Below are positions 32,498 through 41,304 of a stretch of 64,000 nucleotides of DNA, piece by piece. Below the pieces are notes generated by a model. It was given only the letters and a program-made list of their open reading frames with translations. It was not told the DNA's origin and did no database searches. The DNA is taken from contig DATAOC010000040.1 in NCBI GenBank assembly GCA_036265915.1, positions 11,313-75,312 on the forward strand, read 5' to 3'. The position numbers and the translations under genes are program-made. How positions within the stretch are numbered: the first letter of the stretch is position 1; the number at the start of each line of letters is the position of its first letter. The DNA comes from AR12 sp036265915 (GTDB lineage Bacteria > Methylomirabilota > Methylomirabilia > Rokubacteriales > CSP1-6).

Positions 32498-32977
32498 ATG
32501 GCGAAGGTCAAGCCGATCCCCGAGGGTCACAACAGCGTGTCACCCTATCTGATCGTGGACGGTGCGGAGCGCGCGCTCGATTTCTACAAGAAGGCGTTCG
32601 GCGCCACGGAATTGTTCCGACACGGCGGTCCGGACGGCAAGATCGGCCACGCCGAGGTGCGCATCGGCGACACCGTCGTCATGCTGGCCGATGTTCACCC
32701 GGAGTTCGACGCCAACGGTCCCCGCCATTTCGGCGGCTCGCCGGTCAGCCTGCATCTGTACGTCGAGGACGTCGACGCCGTCGCGGGGCGCGCCATTGCG
32801 GCCGGCGCCAAGGTGAAGCGGCCGGTGGCCGACCAGTTCTACGGCGACCGTCTCGGAACGCTGGAGGACCCGTTCGGCCATACCTGGCACGTCTCGACGC
32901 ACATCGAGGACGTCTCCGCCGAAGAGCTCGGCCGCCGCGCGGCCGCGGCGATGCAGGACCGGAAGAAGAGCTCGTAA
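32498..32977 (+). CDS. VOC-superfamily protein (PhnB/glyoxalase-like)
   Basis: A 159-residue vicinal-oxygen-chelate fold protein of the PhnB-like type. Two beta-alpha-beta-beta-beta modules are visible: SVSPYLIVDGAERALDFYKKAFGATEL with HAEVRIGDTVVML, then PVSLHLYVEDVDAVAGRAIAAGAKV with DRLGTLEDPFGHTWHVSTH. The final EDPFGHTWHV carries the usual metal or substrate-binding His. These are often called glyoxalase/bleomycin-resistance-like; no reaction can be assigned. A CACAAT sequence lies upstream. The proline-racemase-family gene starts 12 bases after its stop, so they are probably co-transcribed. A second, unrelated VOC gene is at 59774. Confidence 0.85.
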   Translation: MAKVKPIPEGHNSVSPYLIVDGAERALDFYKKAFGATELFRHGGPDGKIGHAEVRIGDTVVMLADVHPEFDANGPRHFGGSPVSLHLYVEDVDAVAGRAIAAGAKVKRPVADQFYGDRLGTLEDPFGHTWHVSTHIEDVSAEELGRRAAAAMQDRKKSS

Positions 32978-32988
32978 GGAGGCTCGAC

Positions 32989-33996
32989 ATGCGCGCGGAT
33001 CGCGTGATCTCGACCATCGACTTCCACACCGCGGGCATCGGCATGCGTCTGGTCACGAGCGGCGTTGGCCGCCTGCCGGGCGACACCATCGCCGACAAGC
33101 GGCGCTGGTTCCAGGAGCACCTCGATCATCTGCGCACGGGCCTCTGTCTGGAGCCGCGCGGGCATCGCGGGATGCTCATCGCCGTCATGACCGAGCCGGT
33201 CACGCCGGCCGCGCAGTTCGGGCTGTTCTTCATCTACCCCGGCGGGTACTACGTCTCGTGCGGCGAGGGCACGATCGGTGCGGCCACGGTGGCCGTCGAG
33301 ACGGGCATGGTGCCGCGCGCCGGCGCCGAGACGACGATCGTCATCGACACCGAGGCAGGGCCGGTCGAGACGCTCGCCCGCTCGGATGGTGATCGCGTGA
33401 GCGCGGTCACGCTCAGGTGGGCGCCCTCGTTCGTCGCGCTCGCGGAACAGCCGGTGGAGGTGGAGAGCGTCGGCGAGCTCGCGGTAAACATCGCGGTCGG
33501 GGTCGGCAACGTCTTCGCGGTGGTCGAGGCCGACGCGCTCGGCGTTCGCGTGCGGCGCGAGCAGGCGCGGCGCATCGCCCAGCGCGGCATGGCCGTGCGC
33601 GAGGCGGTCAACGCGCAGCTGCAGGTCGACGTGCCCGGCCTCGGCAAGACGAGCGTCGACAACGTGCTCGTCCACGAGCTGCCGGATCGCGATCGCGTGT
33701 CGCCGAACGCGCTCGTCTGGGGCCCCGGCCAGGTGGATGCGGCGCCGTGCGGCTCGGGCACCTGCGCGCGCATGGCGCTGTTCCACGCGCGCGGCCTGCT
33801 GGGCGTGGGGGAGACGTTCACGAGCCGGGGGCTGCTCGGCCTCGATTTCACCGGGCGGATCGCCGGCGAGACGACTGTGGAGGGTCGGCGCGCCATCCTG
33901 CCCGAGGTCACCGGCACCGCATATCTCACCGGCTTCGGGCAGGTGCTGTTCGATCCCACCGATCCGCTGCGCACGGGTTACCTGCTGGACGCGTGA
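32989..33996 (+). CDS. Proline racemase-family enzyme (hydroxyproline epimerase-like)
   Basis: A 335-residue member of the proline racemase superfamily. Both catalytic cysteines are present: Cys91 in YVSCGEGTIGA and Cys254 in APCGSGTCAR, which argues for a racemase or epimerase and against the dehydratase subgroup that replaces one of them. The first motif usually reads CGH; here it is CGE, an unusual substitution beside the active site. It starts with AAGGAGG 6 bases before the ATG. The next gene, 10 bases on, encodes a DadA-like dehydrogenase. Together they resemble a trans-4-hydroxy-L-proline 2-epimerase with a D-hydroxyproline dehydrogenase. The convergent Liv operon may import the substrate. 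Confidence 0.87.
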   Translation: MRADRVISTIDFHTAGIGMRLVTSGVGRLPGDTIADKRRWFQEHLDHLRTGLCLEPRGHRGMLIAVMTEPVTPAAQFGLFFIYPGGYYVSCGEGTIGAATVAVETGMVPRAGAETTIVIDTEAGPVETLARSDGDRVSAVTLRWAPSFVALAEQPVEVESVGELAVNIAVGVGNVFAVVEADALGVRVRREQARRIAQRGMAVREAVNAQLQVDVPGLGKTSVDNVLVHELPDRDRVSPNALVWGPGQVDAAPCGSGTCARMALFHARGLLGVGETFTSRGLLGLDFTGRIAGETTVEGRRAILPEVTGTAYLTGFGQVLFDPTDPLRTGYLLDA

Positions 33997-34006
33997 GGAG
34001 CTCGCG

Positions 34007-35257
34007 ATGAAGACGCTCGTGCTCGGTGGCGGGGTGGTCGGCGTCACGACCGCGTACTTCCTGGCCAAGGCGGGCCACGAGGTGATGCTGCTGGAGCAGC
34101 AGGAGGAGCTCGGACTCGAGGCGACCGGAGGCAACGCCGGCATCATCGCGCCCGGTCACTCGTTCGCGTGGGCCTCGCCGCGCGCGCCGCGCATGCTGTG
34201 GCAGTCGCTGCGCGGCGGTGAGACGGCCATCCGCCTGCGTCTGTCGGCTGACCCTCAGCTCTACACCTGGGGGCTGCGGTTCCTGCGCGAGTGCACGTCC
34301 GAGCGCGCGCGGCGCAACACGCTCGTGAAGCTGCGGCTGTGCCAGTACAGCCAGCGCGTGCTCAACGACGTCGTGCGCGCCGAGGCCATCGAGTACCACG
34401 CCATCACGCGGGGCGCGCTCTACCTGCACCGCGACCCGGCCGAGCTCGAGGCGGGCATCAAGAAGATGGCGCTGCTCGCCGAGCACGGACAGAAGCAGGA
34501 GATCCTCGACGCCGCGGGCGTTGCGCGCCTGGAGCCGGCCTTCGAGCCCGTGAAGTCCAAGATCGCCGGCGCCATCCGCGACGTCGGCGACTCGAGCGGC
34601 GACTCGCGCCTGTTCACGCAGGAGCTCGGCCGCGTCGCGCGCGACAAGCACGGCGTCAGCATCCGGCTCGGCACGCGCGTCAACGCGCTCCGCGCGGATG
34701 GCGACCGCATCGCGGGCGTGGTGACGAGCGCCGGCGTGCTCACCGCCGACAGCTACGTGCTCGCGCTGGGCGTCGGGGCGCCGGCGGTGGCGCGCACCGC
34801 GGGCGTGCGGCTGCCGATCTATCCGGCCAAGGGCTACTCGTCGACGTTCCCGCTCAAGGCCGGTGGGCTGGCGCCCAGCATCTCCGGCGTCGACGAGCAG
34901 TGGCTGGTCGGCTGGTCGCGGCTCGGAGACCGGCTGCGGCTGACCTCCACCGCGGAGTTCGCCGGCTACGACTGGGGCTGGACGCCGCGCGACTTCAACA
35001 ACATCCTGCGCCTGGCGCGTGATCTGTTTCCCGACGCCGCGGAGTACGATCGCGGCGAGTACCGTGCGTGCCTGCGGCCGATGACGCCCGACGGGCCACC
35101 CATTCTCGGCGTGGGCCGGCACCGAAACCTGTTCTTCAACTGTGGACACGGCCACATGGGGTGGACGATGGCATGCGGCACCGCCCGCATCGTGACCGAC
35201 CTCATGACCGGTCGCATGCCGGAGCTCGACCTGGAGGGTCTCACCGTCCGGCGCTGA
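34007..35257 (+). CDS. FAD-dependent D-amino-acid dehydrogenase (DadA-like)
   Basis: A 416-residue DAO-family flavoprotein. The dinucleotide-binding motif is VLGGGVVGVTTAYFLAKAGHEVMLLE (about residues 5-30). TGGNAGIIAPGHS follows, as in DadA. The C-terminal half has YPAKGYSSTFPL and RACLRPMTPDGPPILG, then NLFFNCGHGHMGWTMACGTARIVTDLMTGR, the FAD-binding end typical of the family. It would oxidise a D-amino or D-imino acid to the keto or imine form and pass electrons to the quinone pool. The SD GAGGAG precedes the ATG, 10 bases after the racemase stop. Coupled genomically to the proline-racemase-like gene, which suggests D-hydroxyproline or a similar imino acid as substrate (inference). Confidence 0.9.
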   Translation: MKTLVLGGGVVGVTTAYFLAKAGHEVMLLEQQEELGLEATGGNAGIIAPGHSFAWASPRAPRMLWQSLRGGETAIRLRLSADPQLYTWGLRFLRECTSERARRNTLVKLRLCQYSQRVLNDVVRAEAIEYHAITRGALYLHRDPAELEAGIKKMALLAEHGQKQEILDAAGVARLEPAFEPVKSKIAGAIRDVGDSSGDSRLFTQELGRVARDKHGVSIRLGTRVNALRADGDRIAGVVTSAGVLTADSYVLALGVGAPAVARTAGVRLPIYPAKGYSSTFPLKAGGLAPSISGVDEQWLVGWSRLGDRLRLTSTAEFAGYDWGWTPRDFNNILRLARDLFPDAAEYDRGEYRACLRPMTPDGPPILGVGRHRNLFFNCGHGHMGWTMACGTARIVTDLMTGRMPELDLEGLTVRR

Positions 35258-35273
35258 ACCGGGCGCCGCCGCG

Positions 35274-35981
<708 letters not shown>

Positions 35982-35986
35982 CAGGG

Positions 35987-37960
35987 CTATCGCGGCGCCG
36001 CCGGCGCCGGGGCCTCGAGGGCGGCGCCGGTGCCGAGGTATGCCTCGATCACGCGCGGGTGGCGCTGGATCTCCGCCGGCGTGCCCTCGGCGATGCGGGT
36101 GCCGTAATCGAGCACGGTGATGCGGTCGGAGATGCCCATGACCACTTCCATGTCGTGCTCGATGAGCAGGATCGAGAGCGCCAGCTCGCGCCGCAGCAGG
36201 CCGATGAGGTCGGTCAGCGTCTCCGTCTCGCGCGGATTCATGCCGGCCGTCGGCTCGTCGAGCAGCAGCAGGCGCGGCTCGGTCGCGAGCGCGCGGGCGA
36301 TCTCGAGCCGCCGCTGATCGCCGTACGGCAGGTTGCGCGCGAGGTCGTCCGCCTTGCCGGCGAGGCCGACGAAGACAAGGAGCTCGCGCGCCCGCTCGCG
36401 CGCGCGGGCTTCCTCGACCCGCACGCTCGGCGGCCGCAGCACCGCGCCGGCAACGGTGGCCGACAGGCGGCAGTGCTCGCCGACCAGGACGTTGTCGAGC
36501 ACCGTCATTTGCGGGAACAGACGGATGGACTGAAAGGTCCGCGCGATGCCGCGCGCCACCACCGCATTCGGCCGCAGCCCGACCAGGCTCGCGCCGGCGA
36601 ACGTGATCCGACCCTCGTCGGGTCGCACGAGCCCGGTCACCACGTTGAAGAACGTCGTCTTGCCGGCGCCGTTGGGGCCGATCAGCCCGACGATCGCCGC
36701 CGGCGGGACGACGAGATCGACCGCGTTGAGCGCGAGCACGCCGCCGAAGTGCTTCGTGAGGCCGGCGACCTCGAGCAGCGACGTCGCCGCCGTTGGCGCC
36801 CGGCCATCGCGTAGCCAGGCCGGGATCGCCTCGACGCGAGGCGGCGGCGCCGGCGCGGCCGGAGCCGGCTCCTCCGGCCCCTCGTCGGTGGCCACGGGCC
36901 GCATGCGCCGCCCGGCGAGGCCCTGTGGGCGCAGCAGCATGACGAGGACGAGGCCGAGCCCGAAGAAGAACCAGCGCCAGAGCGTGAGATCCGCCGTGGC
37001 GAGGGCGGGAACGCCGAGCGTGCGTCCGGCGGCGCGCACGAAGAACGTGGTCTGGGTCAGCACCACGCGGTCGAAGACGGTGATCAGCATCGCGCCGAGG
37101 ACAACGCCGCCGAGGCTGCCGGCGCCGCCGAGCACGACCATGCACAGCAGCATGATCGACACCTGGAACTCGAACGCACCCGGCGTGATCGCCTGTAGCT
37201 TCGCCGCGTAGATCGAGCCCGCGAAGCCGGAGAACGAGGCGCCGAGCGCGAAGGCCAGCAGCTTGGTCGAGACCGGGTTGACGCCGGTGCAGTCCGCGGC
37301 CGTCTCGTCCTCGCGGATGGCCATCCACGCGCGACCCAGGCGCGAGTCGCGCAGGCGGCTCATCGCCCACAGCGACAGCGCGCCGACGATGAGGATGAGG
37401 AAGTACCACGGCACGGGATCGGTCTCGAACGGCACGCCGGGCAGGTACGGACGGCCCACGGGGTTGACGCCGTTCTCGCCACCCGTGAGATTCAGCCGCT
37501 CGATCGGGCGCCAGCCACCGATGTCGATGGTGACGTCTCCGAGATTGCGGATGGCCACCGGGATGATCTCGCCGAAGCCGAGCGTGATGATGGCCAGGTA
37601 ATCGCCGCGCACGCGCAGGGTCGGGGCGCCGATCACGACGCCGAGCAGCGCCGAGACCGCGGCCGCCACCCAGATGCAGAGCCAGAAGCTCCACGCGTGG
37701 CCGTAGAGCGGCGAGCCCAGCACCGGCGAGTTGAGCAGTCCCATCGCGTAGGCGCCGATGGCGAAGAACGCCGCGTACCCGAGGTCCAGCAGCCCCGCGT
37801 AGCCGACCACGATGTTCAGACCGAGCGCGAGCAGCACGTAGATCATGCCGTCGGAGACGGCGTGCACGGTGTGCAGCCCGAGGGCGGCGTCCAGGAACGG
37901 ATAGGCCGTCAGCGCGATGACGAGCAGGAGCGGGCCACGCCAGTCACGCCTTGTCGGCAC
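35987..37960 (-). CDS. Fused Liv permease and ATPase (LivM-LivG, second operon)
   Basis: A 657-residue fusion. Residues 1-350 are the permease, with GYAGLLDLGYAAFFAIGAYAMG and GDYLAIITLGFGEIIPVAIRNLGD; LGRAWMAIREDETAA is the coupling loop. Residues 350-395 are an acidic then Pro/Ala-rich linker. Residues 395-657 are a LivG ATPase with Walker A GPNGAGKTT (428-436), the signature LPYGDQRRLEIARAL, Walker B LLLLDEPTAGMNP and the EHDM H-loop region. Unlike its paralogue at 22050, its ABC signature is intact. The gene overlaps livH by 17 bases. The same fusion in two diverged operons suggests an old arrangement in this lineage. Confidence 0.92.
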   Translation of the reverse strand: MPTRRDWRGPLLLVIALTAYPFLDAALGLHTVHAVSDGMIYVLLALGLNIVVGYAGLLDLGYAAFFAIGAYAMGLLNSPVLGSPLYGHAWSFWLCIWVAAAVSALLGVVIGAPTLRVRGDYLAIITLGFGEIIPVAIRNLGDVTIDIGGWRPIERLNLTGGENGVNPVGRPYLPGVPFETDPVPWYFLILIVGALSLWAMSRLRDSRLGRAWMAIREDETAADCTGVNPVSTKLLAFALGASFSGFAGSIYAAKLQAITPGAFEFQVSIMLLCMVVLGGAGSLGGVVLGAMLITVFDRVVLTQTTFFVRAAGRTLGVPALATADLTLWRWFFFGLGLVLVMLLRPQGLAGRRMRPVATDEGPEEPAPAAPAPPPRVEAIPAWLRDGRAPTAATSLLEVAGLTKHFGGVLALNAVDLVVPPAAIVGLIGPNGAGKTTFFNVVTGLVRPDEGRITFAGASLVGLRPNAVVARGIARTFQSIRLFPQMTVLDNVLVGEHCRLSATVAGAVLRPPSVRVEEARARERARELLVFVGLAGKADDLARNLPYGDQRRLEIARALATEPRLLLLDEPTAGMNPRETETLTDLIGLLRRELALSILLIEHDMEVVMGISDRITVLDYGTRIAEGTPAEIQRHPRVIEAYLGTGAALEAPAPAAPR

Positions 37961-38882
37961 TGGCCTCCCCCATGAGCCCGCGCGGGCGGAAGACGAGCAC
38001 CACGATGAGAATCGAGAAGACGATGGCGTTCGTCCAGCGCGCGGAGACGTACTGGTCGCTCCACGCCGACAGGAAGCCGATCAACAGCCCGCCCAGCGCC
38101 GCACCGCTCATGCTGCCGATGCCGCCGAGGACGGCCGCCGTGAACGCGCGCAGACCGGCCTGGTAGCCCATCCACCACTGGCCGATGTTGTAGTACATGC
38201 CCTGAATGATCCCGGCCGCGCCCGCGAGCGCACCGCCGACGAAGAAGGTGATGAGGATCATGCGCTCGACGTCGATGCCCATCGCCTGTGCGGTCTCGCG
38301 GTCCTGGGCCGTGGCGCGCATGGCCTTGCCCCAGCGCGTGTGCGTCACGAAGTAGTGCAGGCCGAGCATGAGGGGCACGGTGGCGACCACGACCAGCACG
38401 TCCTTCGTGGTGATGAAGATGGCGGAGTCCACGCCGAACCACTCGCGCAGGATGTCGACCGACGGGAACACGTCAGGATAGGCGATCGGGGCCGGTCCCT
38501 TCCACAGCAGCGCCACGTTCTCCAGCATGAACGACACACCGATGGCGGTGATGAGCGGCGCCAGCCGGGTGGATCGCCGCAGCGGGCGGTAGGCCACGCG
38601 GTCGATGGCGACGTTCAGCGCCGCCGTCGACAGCATCGTGAGCAGGAAGACCAGCGGCAAGACGGTGAGGAGCTGCCAGCCGGCGAGGGCGCCGCTCACG
38701 CCGAGCAGCGTGAACCACATCAGCGAGATGAACAGCCCCAGCATGAAGACGTCGCCGTGGGCGAAGTTGATGAGCTCGATGATCCCGTAGACCATCGTGT
38801 AGCCGAGCGCGATCAGCGCAAAGACCGCCCCGCGGGTCAGGCCGTTGATGCTCTGCTGAACCAGAACTTCCCACCAGGTCAT
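37944..38882 (-). CDS. livH: Branched-chain amino-acid-type ABC permease (LivH, second operon)
   Basis: A 312-residue permease with about eight membrane segments. It has GLTRGAVFALIALGYTMVYGIIELINFAHGDVFMLG, RWGKAMRATAQDRETAQAMGIDV (coupling loop) and VLGGIGSMSGAALGGLLIG. I start at ATG 38882; the upstream in-frame extension translates the hairpin-repeat region and is rejected. No Shine-Dalgarno sequence is visible before this ATG. Instead a perfect 10-bp hairpin (38889-38915) lies 6 bases upstream, so translation of livH may depend on that structure or on read-over from livJ. Its 3' end overlaps the fusion gene by 17 bases. Confidence 0.9.
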   Translation of the reverse strand: MTWWEVLVQQSINGLTRGAVFALIALGYTMVYGIIELINFAHGDVFMLGLFISLMWFTLLGVSGALAGWQLLTVLPLVFLLTMLSTAALNVAIDRVAYRPLRRSTRLAPLITAIGVSFMLENVALLWKGPAPIAYPDVFPSVDILREWFGVDSAIFITTKDVLVVVATVPLMLGLHYFVTHTRWGKAMRATAQDRETAQAMGIDVERMILITFFVGGALAGAAGIIQGMYYNIGQWWMGYQAGLRAFTAAVLGGIGSMSGAALGGLLIGFLSAWSDQYVSARWTNAIVFSILIVVLVFRPRGLMGEASADKA

Positions 38883-38888
38883 ATCGAG

Positions 38889-38915
38889 ATGGGGGGCCCC
38901 GATATGGCCCCCCAT
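38889..38915 (-). repeat. Perfect 10-bp hairpin directly before the livH start
   Basis: ATGGGGGGCC (38889-38898) and GGCCCCCCAT (38906-38915) are exact inverted repeats around a 7-base loop. In the livJ-livH transcript the hairpin would end 6 bases before the livH ATG, on the space normally used by the ribosome. It could restrict livH translation or act as a processing or 3'-end-stabilising structure for livJ mRNA. No T-run follows, so a classical terminator is unlikely. Confidence 0.6.
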
Positions 38916-38923
38916 ACCCCCCA

Positions 38924-39084
38924 GCGCTCGGCGCGCCGCGGCGAAGCCGCGGCGCGCCGCGGGAGCCGGACCACCGTCTGCGAGCGTCGTGCGCGCCCGC
39001 GCTCGGCGCGCCGCGGCGAAGCGGTGGCGCGCCTCCGGAGCCGGACCCTGCGCTCGGCACGTCGCGGACAAGCCGCGACGTGCC
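38924..39084. repeat. Three tandem hairpin-forming repeat units between livJ and livH
   Basis: Three copies of a unit beginning GCGCTCGGC, each containing an inverted repeat: 38930-38958 (13-bp arms, loop GAA), 39005-39033 (same arms, one mismatch and one G-T pair) and 39056-39084 (12-bp arms, GGCACGTCGCGG with its complement). Units 1 and 2 share GGAGCCGGACC after the hairpin. In unit 3 two stem positions differ from unit 1 and their partners differ to match, so pairing is kept. Spacings are 75 and 51 bases. The layout resembles REP-type elements in the Escherichia coli malE-malF gap, which lower expression of distal genes relative to the binding protein. Confidence 0.65.
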
Positions 39085-39110
39085 TCGACGGGCGCACCAC
39101 AGTGGCCGCG

Positions 39111-40376
39111 CTACTCGAGGATCGTCTCGAAGGCGAACTTGCAGCCGAGGGGCGAGTCGGCTTTCACGGCCTTGAAGCCCGACATGGTGTCGTAGTCGAC
39201 GTCACCGTTCTCGTCGAAGCTCCACTTGCCGTTGATGCCCTCGAAGTTCTTGGTGGACGCGATCGCCTTGCGCAGGGCCTCTCGCTTGGCGGTCGGGTCC
39301 TTGGCGCGCTCGATCTCGGACGCGGCGCGCTTGATGGCCTCGATGATCACGCGGCCGCCCTCGGCGGCATAGAGCGCGTAGGACGTCGGCTCCTTGCCGA
39401 ACTTCGCCTTGTACGTCTCGTAGGTCTTGGCGCCGACGCCGCGCATCTTCTCGAACGGCAGGCCGGCGAACGTGATGCGCATGTCGGTCGCGAGGGCGGC
39501 GTCGCAGGTGGCGCCCTTCAGCAGCTCCTCCTCGAGCAGGCCGTCCGGGCCCATGAAGCGCGTGCGCGGCGACGTCAGGCCGACCTCCTTCATCTGACGA
39601 ATCACGACCTGGGCGCCGGTCTCGATGACGCCGCCGAGGTAGACGAGATCCGCACCGCTGGCGCGGATCTTCGTGAGCACCGGCTTCTGGTCCGGCTGCT
39701 TCCAGTCGATGCCTTCGTTGGCCACGACCGGCAGCCCGAGCTTCTTCGCGGTCGCCTCGAAGACGTCGGCGATGCCCTTGCCGTACAGCTCCTGGTCGTT
39801 GAGGATGTAAACCTTCTTCACGCCCATCCGCTTGGCCCACTTGGCGGCCACCGCGCCCTGGATGTCGTCGGCCGGGATCGGACGGAAGTAGTTCACGAAC
39901 CCGGCCGGCCGGTAGATCTCGGGCTCGCCGGGTGCGGCGCCCCGCTTCTTCGTGAGGCCGGGGTAGGTGTTGGCCGGCGTCATCTGCGCCATGTGCGCGC
40001 GGTTCGTGATGGGGATCGAGACCTTGGCCGCGCCGGAGTTGTAGGTGCCGATGTAGACGATGGCGAGCGGATCGGCGACCGCCTTGTTGGCGTTCTCCGC
40101 CTCCACGGCGCCGTCCCACTTGCCGGTCTGCGGCGAGGCGTCGTCGAGGTTCACGACCTCCAGGCAGTAGCCGGCGACGACGCCGTTGACCTCGGACACG
40201 GCGAGATCGACGCCGTTCTTCATGCCGGTGCCCTCGGGCAGCATCGCGCCCTGCATCGGCCACGACGTGTAGAAGCGGAGCTTGCCCTTGGGACACTGCT
40301 GGGCGGAGGCGCTGCCGCCGGCGGCGGCGACACTGAGCAGCACGACGGCGAGGGCGATGGAGCGGGACACTCTCAT
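39111..40376 (-). CDS. livJ: Liv-type ABC transporter substrate-binding protein (second operon)
   Basis: A 421-residue periplasmic binding protein with a signal peptide (MRVSRSIALAVVLLSVAAAGGSASA, cleavage near residue 25). The first lobe is LRFYTSWPMQGAMLPEGTGMKNGVDLAVSEVNG. VYIGTYNSGAAKVSIPITNRA and KRMGVKKVYILNDQELYGKGIADVFEATAKKLG follow, then GADLVYLGGVIETGAQVV. Four cysteines in the mature part (QQCPKG, AGYCLEV, ATCDAAL, LGCKFAF) could form disulfides. GGAGG precedes the ATG. It is first in the second Liv operon and divergent from the DUF1989 genes. A triple hairpin repeat follows its stop. The ligand is not known; amino-acid or organic-amide compounds are the family expectation. Confidence 0.92.
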   Translation of the reverse strand: MRVSRSIALAVVLLSVAAAGGSASAQQCPKGKLRFYTSWPMQGAMLPEGTGMKNGVDLAVSEVNGVVAGYCLEVVNLDDASPQTGKWDGAVEAENANKAVADPLAIVYIGTYNSGAAKVSIPITNRAHMAQMTPANTYPGLTKKRGAAPGEPEIYRPAGFVNYFRPIPADDIQGAVAAKWAKRMGVKKVYILNDQELYGKGIADVFEATAKKLGLPVVANEGIDWKQPDQKPVLTKIRASGADLVYLGGVIETGAQVVIRQMKEVGLTSPRTRFMGPDGLLEEELLKGATCDAALATDMRITFAGLPFEKMRGVGAKTYETYKAKFGKEPTSYALYAAEGGRVIIEAIKRAASEIERAKDPTAKREALRKAIASTKNFEGINGKWSFDENGDVDYDTMSGFKAVKADSPLGCKFAFETILE

Positions 40377-40457
40377 GATGGACCTCCGCGCTCGGAGTTA
40401 TGATCCGGAACGCCTATGGGCCGCGCGTACGAGACTAGACTATGACTGCTCGCTCCT

Positions 40458-40463
40458 TGTCAA
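40458..40463 (-). promoter_or_regulatory. -35 element of the second Liv operon
   Basis: A perfect TTGACA on the minus strand (40463-40458) in the 100-base divergent gap before livJ. Candidate -10 hexamers TAGTCT lie 15 and 20 bases downstream (40442-40437 and 40437-40432) because of a short AGACT repeat; neither spacing is ideal. The element is immediately upstream of the divergent DUF1989 start at 40477, so the two promoters probably overlap. Confidence 0.4.
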
Positions 40464-40476
40464 CCGAGGTGAGGCG

Positions 40477-41304
40477 ATGGCACGACCGCACGTGATCTAC
40501 CAGGCGAAGCCGGGCTCGGCGCTCGAGGTCGACCGCCGCTTCTATGGGCAGCTGGCTCCCGAGCAAGGCAAGCGCAAGCTCGTGGAGCAATTCGTCATCC
40601 CGCGCCGTTCGGGGCGGGCGTGGCCGGTGCGCGCCGGCCAGATCTTCCGCATCGTGGCCCTCGAGGGGCCCCAGGTGGCGGATCTGAACGTCTGGAGCCT
40701 CGCCAACCCGCGCGAGCGGTTCTGGGCGTCGCGCTCGCGCCAGCTCCATCAGGCTCACGTCTCGACGTTCGACCGGCTGTGGTCCTGCCTGCCGTACCTG
40801 CGGCCGATGCTGACCATCGTCGCCGACACCGTGAGGTATCCCCGTGACGAGGACGGCGGCGGCTGTCACGATCTCCTCGGCACGCGGTGCGATCCGTACG
40901 TGCACAAGCTGCTCAACGGCGAGGAGCTCGACGTGTGCTGCCACAGCAATCTCGTGCGCGCCGTCCTGCCGTATCACCTCACCGAGCTCGACGTGCACGA
41001 CGTGCTGAACGTCTTCCAGGTGACGGGGCTCACGCCCGAGGGACGCTACTTCACCAAGCCCAGCCCGGCGAAGCAGGGGGACTTCATCGAGTTCTTCGCG
41101 GAGCTCGACGTGCTCGTCGCGCTGTCGAACTGCCCGCACGGCGACATGTCGCGGCCGGTCTGGGGCCCCGACGCCGGCGACGGCGCCGACATCTGTCGCC
41201 CGCTCGGCATCGAGGTCTGGCAGCCGGTGCCCGAGGCGCTCGCCGGCTGGCGCTCACCATCGCCCTCCGATTACCAGGGCGCCCACGGGCTGCACGCGCG
41301 ATGA
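40477..41304 (+). CDS. DUF1989 / urea carboxylase-associated family protein (first of a pair)
   Basis: A 275-residue protein of the DUF1989 family, whose members accompany urea or guanidine carboxylase and related systems. Landmarks are VRAGQIFRIVALEGPQVADLNVWSLAN, GGGCHDLLGTRCDPYVHKLL (candidate metal-binding Cys and His), FQVTGLTPEGRYFTKPSPAKQGDFIEFFAELDVLVALSNCPHGDM and a longer C-terminus than its neighbour. The ATG at 40477 has GAGGTGAGG just upstream. Its stop overlaps the start of the second DUF1989 gene (ATGA). Some DUF1989 members have been linked to guanidine or carboxyguanidine metabolism. No carboxylase or riboswitch is in the window, so the role here is open. Confidence 0.82.
   Translation: MARPHVIYQAKPGSALEVDRRFYGQLAPEQGKRKLVEQFVIPRRSGRAWPVRAGQIFRIVALEGPQVADLNVWSLANPRERFWASRSRQLHQAHVSTFDRLWSCLPYLRPMLTIVADTVRYPRDEDGGGCHDLLGTRCDPYVHKLLNGEELDVCCHSNLVRAVLPYHLTELDVHDVLNVFQVTGLTPEGRYFTKPSPAKQGDFIEFFAELDVLVALSNCPHGDMSRPVWGPDAGDGADICRPLGIEVWQPVPEALAGWRSPSPSDYQGAHGLHAR

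Noticed and set aside
37944..39071. A longer livH start at 39071.
   Set aside because: The extra 63 residues translate the hairpin repeats and contain no signal or membrane segment. The LivH family begins at the ATG at 38882.
38924..39084. Repeats considered as a CRISPR array.
   Set aside because: There are only three imperfect units with unequal spacing (75 and 51 bases), strong internal palindromes and no cas genes.
40377..40476. Guanidine (ykkC-type) riboswitch before the DUF1989 genes.
   Set aside because: The gap is only 100 bases, and neither the paired ACGR-loop hairpins nor other conserved guanidine-riboswitch stretches can be seen.
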